Origin: Shewanella olleyana
GTDB taxonomy: Bacteria; Pseudomonadota; Gammaproteobacteria; Enterobacterales; Shewanellaceae
DNA: 64,000 nt
Direction: 5' to 3'
Assembly: GCF_023283825.1 (NCBI RefSeq)
Contig: NZ_JAKILD010000010.1
Span: 62,001-126,000, forward strand
The notes below the pieces were generated by a model. It saw only the letters and a list, made by a program, of their open reading frames with translations. It was not told the origin of the DNA and made no database searches. Position 1 is the first letter of the stretch. Every line of letters starts with the position of its first letter. The translations under genes were made by a program, and so were the position numbers. Shown here one piece after another: positions 37,720 through 47,099 of this stretch.

Positions 37720-39804
37720 CTAGATAGAATACTTGACGTTGAACGAGACGTAATCTCGATCTGTCATTGCATTAGTTGTTCCTACACCACCGAAGAAGCT
37801 GTTGTAAGAAATATCTGCACCCCAGCGGCTGCGATAATCAAAATTTACGCCGACTGCGACTGATTTACGACCTTCGGTAAATAAGAACATTGGATCAGGT
37901 GTAATACCATCAACGTCATGTGAGAAAATCACACGTGGTGACATATTCACACCAGCAAAGATATTATTGTAGTCAGCTTTGGCAACTAAGCGATAACCCC
38001 AAGCAAAGTCTGTTGGAAACGGATTAGTTTCAGGACCATCATGAAGTGCTTCGATGATGCCTGGCATATCAGGGTTACCACCCGAACGTGCTGTTCCTGG
38101 GCCGTTTAAGCGTAACTCGTCAAAACCTGGCATATCATGGATCCACACACCACCAATCTCAGCAAGCATAGTCAGGTTATCTGTTCCTAATGTAGGGCCA
38201 AATAAATGCGTGAACGTAGCCTGTGCTTGAGTGGTATCAGATAAAATAAACCCATCGATAGACTCGCCAGGTTGAACACCTTCAATTTGAGAAATACCGT
38301 CTAAATCAGGACGAATATCAGCTTCAGCTAATTGCTGCGGCATTCCAGCAAACAATAACTCTACGTCATCAATCTGTAATGGCTCATCGATTCGGTGAGA
38401 GATTTCACCCGCTACAGATGTGTCACCTACCAAAGTGTTAAAACTGAAACCATATAATTGGATATCTTCAGGATAAACAATTTGTGCTTTAGTGAAGGTT
38501 TCCATACTAAGCAGTAATTCACGGTCAATTTCACCACCACTTGCCATTAACTTTCCGAAATCAGCTGAAACAGCATCACTGGTAAAGTTAGATGCTGTAC
38601 CACTAATAAGTGGACGACGGCTATGATAGTTTATGTAGTACAGACCAAACTCTGTTTCACCTAAAGACGGTGCATAATAACCTAATTTGACACCGTACTG
38701 TCCGTCATCACTTGGCTCTGCTTCATCTTGAACCAAGGCGACTTTAGTAGCATAAGGTACCATTAGACCAGCATATGCAGCTGCAATTTCATTGTACTCA
38801 TCAGGAGTGGTTGCTGCAGCTAATGCTGCACCAGCAGCGCCATATAATGCAGTATATTCAGACATTAAAAATTCAAGGTTGATATCTGGATTAGCATTGA
38901 AACCTAACTGTGCATTTTGGCCATAACCACCAAAACCAGCGAAGTCATTGGTTGCAAAGTTCGAACCCGGAGTAGGAACCCAAATTGGCTCCCAATCATA
39001 TTGATAAAATGCTTCAACCGATAAATTATCAGTCACACCTAAAGAAGCCCAAACCATACCTTGTGGACGGAATGCTTCTTTAAGTTCTGCACCAGGTGCA
39101 TTCAAAATATTTAAATCGACAGCGTTAATCACACCAATACCATGTGGAATTAATGTACTTTCCCCCCAAGACACCACTTGGTTACCCACGCGGACTGAAA
39201 GCGGGTTTTTACCGTCATTTAAATCAAAGTTACCGTAAACAAAGGCATCTAATAGACGTACATCTTTACATTGCACTTCTGATGCGCGGTCATCTTCACA
39301 CGGATCAAATTCATTGCCTGTAAGTGGGTCATTAAAGTCGTAATCACCATCGTTTAATTTACGATCGTAAAAATACATCCCACGCACGAATAACCCAAAA
39401 TTCTTATATTCTAAAGACAGCTCATGCAAGCCTTTAAAAATTTCAGAAGTGGTATCGCCCTGAGAGTAAAGTAAATTACTTAAGTCGTTGTTACTTGAAT
39501 AAGAGCCTGGTTGGCTCCAGATTTGAGAAGTGGTGTATTTTGGTGTTTGGCCAAATGGCGCACCAAAAGCAGAATAACCAGACCAATCAAACTGTGGTTG
39601 GTTAACTTTACCGATTTGCCCTTCCCAATCACGCTCAGAAACACGCCAGCTTGCGCCAACAGTCCAAGTCGAGTCAAAGGTGCCTCGTACTTCACCCCAA
39701 TCAAATGAAACAGCATTAGCGCTACTGCTCATCCCTAAAGTCAATGCCGACACCACCCCCAAAGCGAGTGCCGACTTGTTAAAGCGTCTTTTAACAATAT
39801 TCAT
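37720..39804 (-). CDS. DUF1302 family outer-membrane beta-barrel protein
   Basis: First gene of the four-gene cluster. ATG at 39804 (GGAGAG upstream) starts a signal peptide of about 31 residues ending SANA; the longer open frame to 39918 is not used. The mature protein is rich in alternating aromatic strands and ends YVSFNVKYSI, a typical outer-membrane barrel C-terminus. DUF1302 markers: SFDWGEVRGTFDSTWTVGAS near the start, LFVRGMYFYDRK, VSWGESTLIPHGIGVIN. 694 residues. It would be the outer-membrane exit or entry point for whatever the RND pump and DUF1329 protein carry. No function is established to my knowledge. Confidence 0.88.
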   Translation of the reverse strand: MNIVKRRFNKSALALGVVSALTLGMSSSANAVSFDWGEVRGTFDSTWTVGASWRVSERDWEGQIGKVNQPQFDWSGYSAFGAPFGQTPKYTTSQIWSQPGSYSSNNDLSNLLYSQGDTTSEIFKGLHELSLEYKNFGLFVRGMYFYDRKLNDGDYDFNDPLTGNEFDPCEDDRASEVQCKDVRLLDAFVYGNFDLNDGKNPLSVRVGNQVVSWGESTLIPHGIGVINAVDLNILNAPGAELKEAFRPQGMVWASLGVTDNLSVEAFYQYDWEPIWVPTPGSNFATNDFAGFGGYGQNAQLGFNANPDINLEFLMSEYTALYGAAGAALAAATTPDEYNEIAAAYAGLMVPYATKVALVQDEAEPSDDGQYGVKLGYYAPSLGETEFGLYYINYHSRRPLISGTASNFTSDAVSADFGKLMASGGEIDRELLLSMETFTKAQIVYPEDIQLYGFSFNTLVGDTSVAGEISHRIDEPLQIDDVELLFAGMPQQLAEADIRPDLDGISQIEGVQPGESIDGFILSDTTQAQATFTHLFGPTLGTDNLTMLAEIGGVWIHDMPGFDELRLNGPGTARSGGNPDMPGIIEALHDGPETNPFPTDFAWGYRLVAKADYNNIFAGVNMSPRVIFSHDVDGITPDPMFLFTEGRKSVAVGVNFDYRSRWGADISYNSFFGGVGTTNAMTDRDYVSFNVKYSI

Positions 39805-40119
39805 TTTTGCTTCTCTCCGTAACCTGCCGGATTCGTTGTTATAGGATTTGAACCAACATTTTGTTAGCCTGCAGGCAACACCATTGTTACAGCAATTAAC
39901 ATCATTGAGCAAGTTCAAAAAACATTAAATTTGTTAACGAAATGGTGTAGTTAGGAGAAATTTAAGAAGAATAAACGAACGCTTATTTGAATTAGATCAC
40001 ACGAATGGACTACAGAAAGAGATAAGAAGAATATAATATTTAATTTACAATAACTTAGAGAAAACCAAGTGAAGCTAAATTACCATTTAACAATCAATTG
40101 GTCGTTTGAAGTAATTGCT
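39805..40119. other. Upstream region of the four-gene envelope cluster
   Basis: 315 bp, no ORF. Contains a good CRP-like palindrome at 39986-40001 (separate entry) and the promoter for the DUF1302 gene. The far end borders the DUF2835 stop, so no terminator for that gene is obvious. Confidence 0.5.
39986..40001. promoter_or_regulatory. Putative CRP/FNR-type site upstream of DUF1302
   Basis: TTTGA-ATTAGA-TCACA: five of five in the right half and four of five in the left half compared with the CRP consensus TGTGA-N6-TCACA. It lies about 182 bp upstream of the DUF1302 ATG, within range for an activator if a long leader exists. Confidence 0.4.
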
Positions 40120-40335
40120 CTAAATTTTATTCAGAGAAATAAATTTTCCAGAAGATTCTAGACGTAAAACGAACTGTCCATGGATACCTGCAGAGCTCAC
40201 GAATGGTCTAAAATATTTACCATTAATATGTAATATTTTGCCATTCACATCCTTTACTTCCACATTCTTAACCGTTCCTTGGTAATAAGGTAGAAAATCT
40301 TTGAAACTAATATACATCGAAAATATAAATTGCAT
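40120..40335 (-). CDS. DUF2835 family small protein
   Basis: 71-residue protein of the DUF2835 family, unknown function. Conserved features: DFLPYYQG in the first third, the pattern LHINGKYFRPF-x4-GIHGQF in the middle and KFISLNKI at the C-terminus. No membrane segment or cysteine. ATG at 40335. It sits downstream of pepN on the same strand after an 84-bp gap carrying a long hairpin, an arrangement seen with pepN in related genomes as far as I recall. Confidence 0.85.
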   Translation of the reverse strand: MQFIFSMYISFKDFLPYYQGTVKNVEVKDVNGKILHINGKYFRPFVSSAGIHGQFVLRLESSGKFISLNKI

Positions 40336-40370
40336 GACTTAATCATTTAACTATTAATGTTGAACAACTG

Positions 40371-40410
40371 ACTGACAATGGTTTGTCTTAAAAACAAAAC
40401 CATTGCCAGT
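40371..40410. other. Long imperfect hairpin in pepN-DUF2835 gap
   Basis: ACTG-x-CAATGG-TTTGT (40371-40386) pairs with ACAAAACCATTG-x-CAGT (to 40410) with one mismatch and one bulge. No T-run follows on the minus strand, so it is more likely a processing or stability element after pepN than a terminator. Confidence 0.5.
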
Positions 40411-40419
40411 CAAACTGAG

Positions 40420-42981
40420 TTAAGCGTGTTCTAACGCTTTGTCTACTTTCTCAAACAAATCTTTAGAAAGATTTGGTAAAGCTTTCAATCTTAATAAGCA
40501 ATCTTTCATTTTTTGCTGACGTTCTGCATCAAATTTCGCAAATTGGATTAACGGTGTAATCATTCTCGCTGCAATTTGCGGATTTAACTCGTTCAATTTA
40601 ATTAAGATATCAGTCAGGTAGTTGTAACCGCTACCACTGATGTCATGGAATTGATACGTATTGGCTGCAACGAAAAAGCCAATCAAAGACCGAACACGAT
40701 TTGGATTATTAAAACTGAAACTTTCATGTTGAGTTAACGACTTAATTTCAGCTAATACTTCAGGCGTGTTTTGCGACGCTTGAAGGCTAAACCATTTATC
40801 CATCACTAAAGGCGTTGAAACCCACTTCTTCTCGAAGTCAGCCATTAATTCTTGTTTACAAGCCAACTGACCCGACACAGCGGATTTCAATGCAGCCAAG
40901 CTATCCGTCATGTTGTTTGCAGAATGATATTGCTCAGTCACCAAAGCTTCGTATTCTGAAGACACGCGTGATAACAATACTAAACAGATATTTTTAAAGG
41001 CTCTGGAAGCAGCATCATCTAAATGAATAAGTGAGCGATAACGAGTAACAAGCTCATCTAAACATGATTCTGCAAGTTCATCGACAACAAACTCTCTTGC
41101 CGCCTGTAATGAATCTAAGTCAACAGACTCAACTTGTTCGATAAGCGCTGCCGCACTTGGGAAAGCAAGGATTTCAGCGACTAAGGCTTTATCAATATTT
41201 TCGTCTAAAATAATCCCTCTGATCGCTTCAATCACTCTAGCATCAAGATGCATGGTTTCTTTAGCCTTCAGGCTTGCTACATTTTGCCATACCGCTTGAC
41301 TAAATAAGCCCACAGATGCTTCCCAGCGAGCCACTTCACTCGATGCAAATCGACTCAGGTGTACAAGTTGATCCACATTAAAATCGTACTCTAAACGCAC
41401 AGGGGCAGAAAAGTCTTGTAATAAAGACGGCACTGGCTGCGAGGCAATATTGTCAAAAGTAAATGTTTGCTGAGTTTGTTTCACATCCAACACTTGATTG
41501 GTTAATGAGTTGCCTTCAGAGTCCAATAGCTCAATACTGAAAGGAATATGCAATGCTTTTCCTTTAACACCTTGCGACGTCACTGATTGACTCACAGTTA
41601 ATTGATATTGCTGTTTCTGCTCATCATAGCTGTCTTCAACAGTAACCACTGGCGTACCGGCTTGGCTGTACCAATTTCTGAATAAACTTAGATCAATACC
41701 ACTGGCCGTTTCCATCGCGTTGACAAAGTCATCACATGTTACCGCTTGTCCATCATGGCGCTCAAAATAAAGCTTCATTCCCAACTGGAAGTTGTTCTCA
41801 CCTAAAATGGTGTGCATCATGCGAATAACTTCTGCACCCTTGTTGTATACCGTTACTGTGTAGAAGTTGTTCATCTCAATGACAGATTCTGGGCGGATCG
41901 GATGCGACATTGGGCCTGCATCTTCAGCAAACTGCTGGTTCTTCATCACTCTAATAGCTTGAATACGATTAACCGCACGCGAACCTAAATCAGAGCTGAA
42001 TTCTTGATCTCTAAAGACGGTTAAGCCTTCTTTCAAGCTTAGCTGGAACCAGTCACGGCAAGTAACACGGTTGCCAGTCCAGTTATGGAAATACTCATGG
42101 CCCACGACGGACTCGATGCCATGATAATCTTCATCGGTAGCACTAGCAGTGTCAGCTAATACGTATTTGGTGTTAAAGACATTTAAGCCTTTATTTTCCA
42201 TCGCACCCATGTTGAAGAAATCAACGGCAACAATCATGTAAATATCTAAGTCATATTCTAAATCAAAGCGAGTTTCATCCCACGCCATCGACTTTTGTAG
42301 CGACACCATTGCATGGTTAGCTTTGTGCAAGTTTCCTTTATCCACAAATACTTGCAGCTTAACTTCACGACCACTTCGAGTAATGAACTTGTCTTCAAGT
42401 AAATCAAAATCACCCGCAACTAAAGCAAATAAATAGCTTGGTTTAGGGAAAGGGTCTTCCCAACGGACAAATTGACGAGACTCAGAAACATCGCCCTTTT
42501 CAATCAAGTTGCCGTTACTGAGTAAAAAAGGAAATGCTGCTTTATCGGCTTCGATTCTGACGGTGTAAATAGCTAATACATCAGGGCGGTCTAAGAAGTA
42601 AGTAATTCTTCTGAAACCTTCAGCTTCACATTGCGTGCAGTACGCGCCATCAGACATATATAAGCCTTCAAGGCTTGAGTTAGCTTCAGGATCTTGCTTA
42701 GTGACTAAGGTTAATTCAAAATCATTTAATGAGGTATTAACCAATAATTGATTGTCTTTTTCTTGGTATTCAACCGCTTCCCCATTAATTTGAACTGAAA
42801 CTAAATTAATCTGCTCACCTACAAGTACTAAAGCTTCATTATGTTCGCCAACTCTCTGAACTTTACTGGTTGCGATAACTACAGTGTCTGAACCTTTTAA
42901 ATTAAAATCTAATTCGATGTGACTTATTGTGAAAGTCGGAGCTTGATAGTCTTTTAAATGTTTTGCTTGAGCTTGAGTCAT
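40420..42981 (-). CDS. pepN: Aminopeptidase N
   Basis: Cytoplasmic zinc metallo-aminopeptidase (M1 family) that releases N-terminal residues from peptides. Visible motifs are the exopeptidase GAMEN (in NMGAMENKGLN) and the zinc site HEYFHNWTGNRV (HExxH plus the downstream Glu in SLKEGLTVFRDQEFS). 853 residues from the ATG at 42981, which has AAGGAT; a frame extending to 43008 has no ribosome site. C-terminal Alpha-helical domain complete. It is separated from prc by a strong terminator. Confidence 0.97.
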   Translation of the reverse strand: MTQAQAKHLKDYQAPTFTISHIELDFNLKGSDTVVIATSKVQRVGEHNEALVLVGEQINLVSVQINGEAVEYQEKDNQLLVNTSLNDFELTLVTKQDPEANSSLEGLYMSDGAYCTQCEAEGFRRITYFLDRPDVLAIYTVRIEADKAAFPFLLSNGNLIEKGDVSESRQFVRWEDPFPKPSYLFALVAGDFDLLEDKFITRSGREVKLQVFVDKGNLHKANHAMVSLQKSMAWDETRFDLEYDLDIYMIVAVDFFNMGAMENKGLNVFNTKYVLADTASATDEDYHGIESVVGHEYFHNWTGNRVTCRDWFQLSLKEGLTVFRDQEFSSDLGSRAVNRIQAIRVMKNQQFAEDAGPMSHPIRPESVIEMNNFYTVTVYNKGAEVIRMMHTILGENNFQLGMKLYFERHDGQAVTCDDFVNAMETASGIDLSLFRNWYSQAGTPVVTVEDSYDEQKQQYQLTVSQSVTSQGVKGKALHIPFSIELLDSEGNSLTNQVLDVKQTQQTFTFDNIASQPVPSLLQDFSAPVRLEYDFNVDQLVHLSRFASSEVARWEASVGLFSQAVWQNVASLKAKETMHLDARVIEAIRGIILDENIDKALVAEILAFPSAAALIEQVESVDLDSLQAAREFVVDELAESCLDELVTRYRSLIHLDDAASRAFKNICLVLLSRVSSEYEALVTEQYHSANNMTDSLAALKSAVSGQLACKQELMADFEKKWVSTPLVMDKWFSLQASQNTPEVLAEIKSLTQHESFSFNNPNRVRSLIGFFVAANTYQFHDISGSGYNYLTDILIKLNELNPQIAARMITPLIQFAKFDAERQQKMKDCLLRLKALPNLSKDLFEKVDKALEHA

Positions 42982-43033
42982 AAATAATCCTTGAATAACA
43001 CTTAGCACTTTATAGGCATAAAATTTACATAAT

Positions 43034-43060
43034 AAAAAACGCGCTTAAAGCGCGTTTTTT
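43034..43060 (-). terminator. Terminator after prc
   Basis: Perfect 12-bp stem (AAAAAACGCGCT / AGCGCGTTTTTT), loop TAA, 17 bp past the prc stop. It ends the proQ-prc transcript before pepN. Confidence 0.92.
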
Positions 43061-43076
43061 GGCAATAAAATAGGAT

Positions 43077-45191
43077 TTATTTCACTGCTGATTTTTTAGC
43101 ATCAACCATATCTAACGTAATTAATGCTGTCTCTTCTAAAAACGCATCAGGCACTTCTAATTCATCTTCATCAGACTCTTCAGTATCGGCTGTATCATTC
43201 TCAACGACTTCAGTAGAATCTGCTTCAGTTTCAGTAGTCTCTTCATCTTCTTCATCAAGTGATGCTAAAGGCTCAAGACCATTCTTAACACGACGTTCAT
43301 TGGTACGGTCAAGAATACGTTTTTCATCTTCTTCACGTGATGCAATACGCTCGCTTTCAACTAGCGAAATAGTTTTGTCGTCGTGATGTTTCTTGAATTC
43401 AGCAATATCATCAAAAATATAACCAAATTCTACATCTGTCTTGATACGTTGCTGATGCTTGGTATCAAGTTTAGCGACAAGTTCAGGATAAATATTCCCT
43501 AATGTACCGTACTGAGCAACTGGCACTTTATCCCAAGGTAGAGCATTCTTCTCTTCAGACTCACCGTATTCGCCTGGCTCTAAAGCACTTGGGAATTTAA
43601 TATCTGGCGTAACCCCTTTAAGTTGAGTACTGCCACCATTAATACGGTAAAACTTTGCAATTGTATATTGTACGTGACCAATTGGTTTTTCGTACATATC
43701 GTAAATACGGCCTAAGCTTTTATGCTGCTGAACCGTACCTTTACCAAAGCTCGCTTCACCTACAATCAGTGCTCGATCGTAATCTTGCAATGCTGCTGCG
43801 AAAATTTCAGAAGCTGAAGCACTGTAACGATCTACCATGACTGTTAATGGTCCGCTATAAGCACTCTTTCCATCATTATCACGATTTTGAGTCACACGGC
43901 CATTAGCATCACGAATTTGAACCACTGGGCCCATATCGATAAACAAACCAGTTAATAAGGTTGCTTCAGTTAAAGCACCGCCGCCATTACCACGTAGATC
44001 AATGATAATACCTTCAACTTTATCTTCTTTAAGTTTGGCGATTTCTTTTTCGACGTCTACTGACAAGTTCATGTAGAAACCAGGAATTTGAATAACACCG
44101 ACTTTACGGTTAGCAAATTCGCCTTCTGTCGGTTCGATAACTTTAGACGTTGCTGCGCGGTCTTCTAAACGAATTTTGTCACGAACAATGGTGACTTCGA
44201 ATGCTTTAGCGTTAGCGCCACCTTTGTTGGGTAAAATTTGTAAATTAACTTCACTGCCCTTAGGACCTTTAATCAACTCAACAACATCATCTAAACGCCA
44301 GCCGATAACATCAACTATTTCACCGTCTTTTTGACCAACACCAATAATTTTATCTTCAGGAGATAGTTTCTCACTGCTTGCAGCTGGTCCACCAGCCACT
44401 AAACTTTTAATCACTGTGTAGTCATCGTCCATTTGCAAAACTGCACCAATACCTTCAAGGCTTAGGTTCATTTCCATTTGGAAACGTTCAGCATTACGTG
44501 GAGATAAATAACTTGTATGTGGTTCTACAGTGCGAGCAAAGGCGTTCATTACACCTTGGAATACATCTTCACTGTGAGTTTGACTAAGACGCTTAATCGC
44601 ATTGTTATAACGCTTACCGAGTATTTCAACTGTTTCTTCCCAGTCTTTATCAGCAAGTTTTAAGTTTAATGCATCATATTTAACACGTTGACGCCAAAGC
44701 TCATTTAATTCTGCTTCATCTTTCGGCCATGCTGCTTCTTCGCGATCAAACTCATAAGCATCACCGGCTTCTGTGAAGTCGAATTCTTTGTCTAATAGCG
44801 TTAATGCGTAGGCAAAACGTTCATAACGACGTTTTTGCAATAAAGAGAACATATTAAAGGCAGGTTCGATATTGCCAGTTTTGACCATATCGTCAAACAG
44901 ATGCTGATATTGTTTAAAACTATCAACATCTGCCTGGGTAAGCACATTACGTCTGAAATCTAACTGTTGTAGATAACGGTCGTAAATCAACTCAGAAAAA
45001 GCATCATCAAGTTCAAAGCGATGGTAATGAGAGCGAGTGAATAAATTCGTGACTCTCTTACTCGCAACCTTGTGTTGAGGCTCTTGCTCAAGTTTAGGTA
45101 ACTCGTTGATTTGAATAGTTGGTGAAATTGCCCAAGCCGAAAAACCGACAAATAAAGTGGCAATCGACGCAGCCAAAGTGAGTTTTCGCAT
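43077..45191 (-). CDS. prc: Tail-specific (carboxy-terminal) protease Prc
   Basis: Periplasmic serine protease that trims proteins with hydrophobic C-termini, including murein hydrolases in E. coli. ATG at 45191 (AAGGAG) gives a signal peptide of 21 residues; the open frame to 45239 overlaps proQ and is not used. Features in order: N-terminal helical domain, PDZ (SLEGIGAVLQMDDDYTVIKS), protease core with IIDLRGNGGGALTEA, the catalytic Ser in DRYSASASEIF and the Lys in GEASFGKGTVQ. 704 residues. C-terminal acidic tail. Transcribed after proQ with a 22-bp gap. Confidence 0.95.
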   Translation of the reverse strand: MRKLTLAASIATLFVGFSAWAISPTIQINELPKLEQEPQHKVASKRVTNLFTRSHYHRFELDDAFSELIYDRYLQQLDFRRNVLTQADVDSFKQYQHLFDDMVKTGNIEPAFNMFSLLQKRRYERFAYALTLLDKEFDFTEAGDAYEFDREEAAWPKDEAELNELWRQRVKYDALNLKLADKDWEETVEILGKRYNNAIKRLSQTHSEDVFQGVMNAFARTVEPHTSYLSPRNAERFQMEMNLSLEGIGAVLQMDDDYTVIKSLVAGGPAASSEKLSPEDKIIGVGQKDGEIVDVIGWRLDDVVELIKGPKGSEVNLQILPNKGGANAKAFEVTIVRDKIRLEDRAATSKVIEPTEGEFANRKVGVIQIPGFYMNLSVDVEKEIAKLKEDKVEGIIIDLRGNGGGALTEATLLTGLFIDMGPVVQIRDANGRVTQNRDNDGKSAYSGPLTVMVDRYSASASEIFAAALQDYDRALIVGEASFGKGTVQQHKSLGRIYDMYEKPIGHVQYTIAKFYRINGGSTQLKGVTPDIKFPSALEPGEYGESEEKNALPWDKVPVAQYGTLGNIYPELVAKLDTKHQQRIKTDVEFGYIFDDIAEFKKHHDDKTISLVESERIASREEDEKRILDRTNERRVKNGLEPLASLDEEDEETTETEADSTEVVENDTADTEESDEDELEVPDAFLEETALITLDMVDAKKSAVK

Positions 45192-45213
45192 CAACAAGTT
45201 ACTCCTTAAATGA

Positions 45214-45849
45214 TCACGATAATAAGATATGCTCTGCACGTACTTTAACGACTAAACCTGAATCAAGCTGTACATGGACATCTTCTTTTTTGATGTCTGT
45301 GATAACGCCAGCCACAGGATTTTGTCCTAACTTGACACTAACACGTTGTTTTTGTTTAAGCTCGTCAAATTTTGCAGGTACATAATTAACTTTTGGAGCA
45401 GCAGGCTTTTTAGCCTTCGCTGGACAGCCTTTTTTAACCGCTGCCGCTTTTGAAGCTGGTGCTTTTTTAGCTGGCTTCTTAGGGTTTGCTTTTGCAGCTT
45501 GCGCTTGACGCTTGGCTTTCGCTTTCTCTTGACCTTCTTTTAAGGTCTGCTGAGCGTGATCGATATGCTCTTGCTCAAGTTCACCACAATCTTGACCATC
45601 TAGATCAATACGTTGAACGCCAGCTTTTACACCTTTAAGGTAGCGCCAGCTACTTGTATAACGTCTAAGTGCAACACGTAATTGTGTTTTACTTACTTTA
45701 GAATCATCAGCCAACCTTTCAGCTAAATCTTGAAACAACCCAATTTTTAATGGCTTAGTTTCACCTTCTGCAATAAAGCATAAAGGAAATGTTTCATATA
45801 AATACGCTAAAACTGCGTTGGTGTCGGTCAACTTGTCTGTTGATTCCAT
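45214..45849 (-). CDS. proQ: RNA chaperone ProQ
   Basis: FinO/ProQ-domain RNA-binding protein that stabilises mRNAs and small RNAs. N-terminal FinO domain about residues 5-115 (LAYLYETFPLCFIAEGETKP, then LRVALRRYTSSWRYLKG), a Lys/Ala/Pro-rich linker (about 120-165) and a C-terminal Tudor-like domain (VAGVITDIKKEDVHVQLDSG). 211 residues from the ATG at 45849 (GGAAG upstream); a GTG four codons earlier is not preferred. Order msrC-proQ-prc is conserved in gammaproteobacteria. Its presence makes the candidate sRNA near 54.2 kb more testable. Confidence 0.96.
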   Translation of the reverse strand: MESTDKLTDTNAVLAYLYETFPLCFIAEGETKPLKIGLFQDLAERLADDSKVSKTQLRVALRRYTSSWRYLKGVKAGVQRIDLDGQDCGELEQEHIDHAQQTLKEGQEKAKAKRQAQAAKANPKKPAKKAPASKAAAVKKGCPAKAKKPAAPKVNYVPAKFDELKQKQRVSVKLGQNPVAGVITDIKKEDVHVQLDSGLVVKVRAEHILLS

Positions 45850-46118
45850 TTTTACTTCCACGTTATATAAGGGGACTGGTTGGTAGCTGTCTTAGCTAGT
45901 TACAGTCGTTTATCTTTCGTTAAACAGAGTCTTGCTTAACGTTCAAATTAGCATTTCCTACATGATTGCTAAAGCAATTGAAACATGCCTTAACAAATTA
46001 ACTTACTTGCCTGCTTATTTACAGTAAATAAATTTTAAACATAGTAATGCGTGCAGCTCAGTATTATAAAGCTCATGTCAGCGATTGCGACCTGCAATTT
46101 GGCTTATTTGTTCGCAAA

Positions 46119-46577
46119 TTAAGCAAATAAGCAAGATTCGAAGCTTTTAACTAAGTTTTCGAGTCCTTTTTGATCATCTTTATCAAAACGATTTAAAGAA
46201 GGACTATCAATATCTAACACTGCGATGACATTTCCACCAGCATGAACTGGAACCACTATTTCAGAATTACTGGCTGCATCGCAAGCAATATGTCCTTCAA
46301 ATTGATGTACATCTTCAACTAATTGAGTTTGATCTAATGCCGCTGCTGTTCCACAAACACCTTTACCAATCACAATACGTGTACAAGCAACTTTTCCTTG
46401 AAACGGACCTAACACTAATTGGTCATTACGTTTAATGTAAAAGCCAACCCAGTTAATATCGTCCAAATTATCATTTAACAATGCAGAAAAATTTGCCATA
46501 CCTGCAATCAGGTCATCTTCACCTTCCATTAGAGCCAGTACTTGTCGATTTAAGGTGTCATACAATTCAGCTTTCAT
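46119..46577 (-). CDS. msrC: Free methionine-(R)-sulfoxide reductase (GAF domain)
   Basis: Reduces free methionine-R-sulfoxide. GAF-fold protein of 152 residues carrying the three family cysteines: VACTRI, KGVCGTA and HIACDAAS (the last two form the redox disulfide in E. coli fRMsr). Conserved NWVGFYI near residue 44. ATG at 46577 with AGGAAG is preferred to a TTG at 46592. It lies 269 bp before proQ on the same strand; the gap holds the proQ promoter. Confidence 0.94.
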   Translation of the reverse strand: MKAELYDTLNRQVLALMEGEDDLIAGMANFSALLNDNLDDINWVGFYIKRNDQLVLGPFQGKVACTRIVIGKGVCGTAAALDQTQLVEDVHQFEGHIACDAASNSEIVVPVHAGGNVIAVLDIDSPSLNRFDKDDQKGLENLVKSFESCLFA

Positions 46578-46597
46578 TTTACTTCCTAACAATTATT

Positions 46598-46891
46598 TTA
46601 TTCTGCTGCCGCTTTTTTAGTGGCTTTTTTAGCCGCTGGTTTTGTCGCTGCCGGTTTTGCTTTGGCCACGCCTTTAAGTAAATTTGCAAGCTCATCTTTA
46701 TTAGATGCAAGATAGAATGCAAGTTTCTCTACGCTATTTTCGTCAATTTTTAACTCAGCGCTAGTAATAAAAGGAACTAAGTTATCAGCAATGTCGAGCA
46801 TTTTGTCATAGGCATCGGCTTCTTTTTTAGATGTGAATGTCATCTTTTCCACCCCTTCTCTGACCACGACAAACTTTGTAATTACCGCCAT
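46598..46891 (-). CDS. yebG: YebG family SOS-inducible protein
   Basis: Small DNA-damage-inducible protein of unknown biochemical role. The N-terminal half is near identical in pattern to E. coli YebG (FVVVREGVEKMTFTSKKEADAYDKML), while the C-terminus is an Ala/Lys-rich tail (KATKKAAAE) unlike the acidic E. coli tail. 97 residues. A near-perfect LexA box lies 12 bp upstream of its ATG, overlapping the expected promoter. Same strand as msrC with a 20-bp gap, so SOS induction may also raise msrC. Confidence 0.94.
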   Translation of the reverse strand: MAVITKFVVVREGVEKMTFTSKKEADAYDKMLDIADNLVPFITSAELKIDENSVEKLAFYLASNKDELANLLKGVAKAKPAATKPAAKKATKKAAAE

Positions 46892-46902
46892 GATTAACCT
46901 CT

Positions 46903-46922
46903 TACTGTTTTTATATACAGTG
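46903..46922 (-). promoter_or_regulatory. LexA (SOS) box of yebG
   Basis: TA-CTGT-TTTTATAT-ACAG-TG: the CTGT-N8-ACAG core is intact and the spacer is AT-rich, matching the enterobacterial LexA consensus at nearly every position. It is 12 bp upstream of the yebG start codon. In E. coli yebG is also LexA-controlled. Confidence 0.9.
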
Positions 46923-47099
46923 CATAGAGTGTCATAGAACTAACTTCTGATGCAAGTATTCTGATTATTCTGATATTATCTCATTTCATTGTAACTCGAA
47001 TCTTGCTGAATATAATCAGATTGAGTTCATATTTAAGGCTAAATGGTCATTGAAATATGTCTCAAATTGCATCAAGGTATCGCTGCGAATATTCACTAA

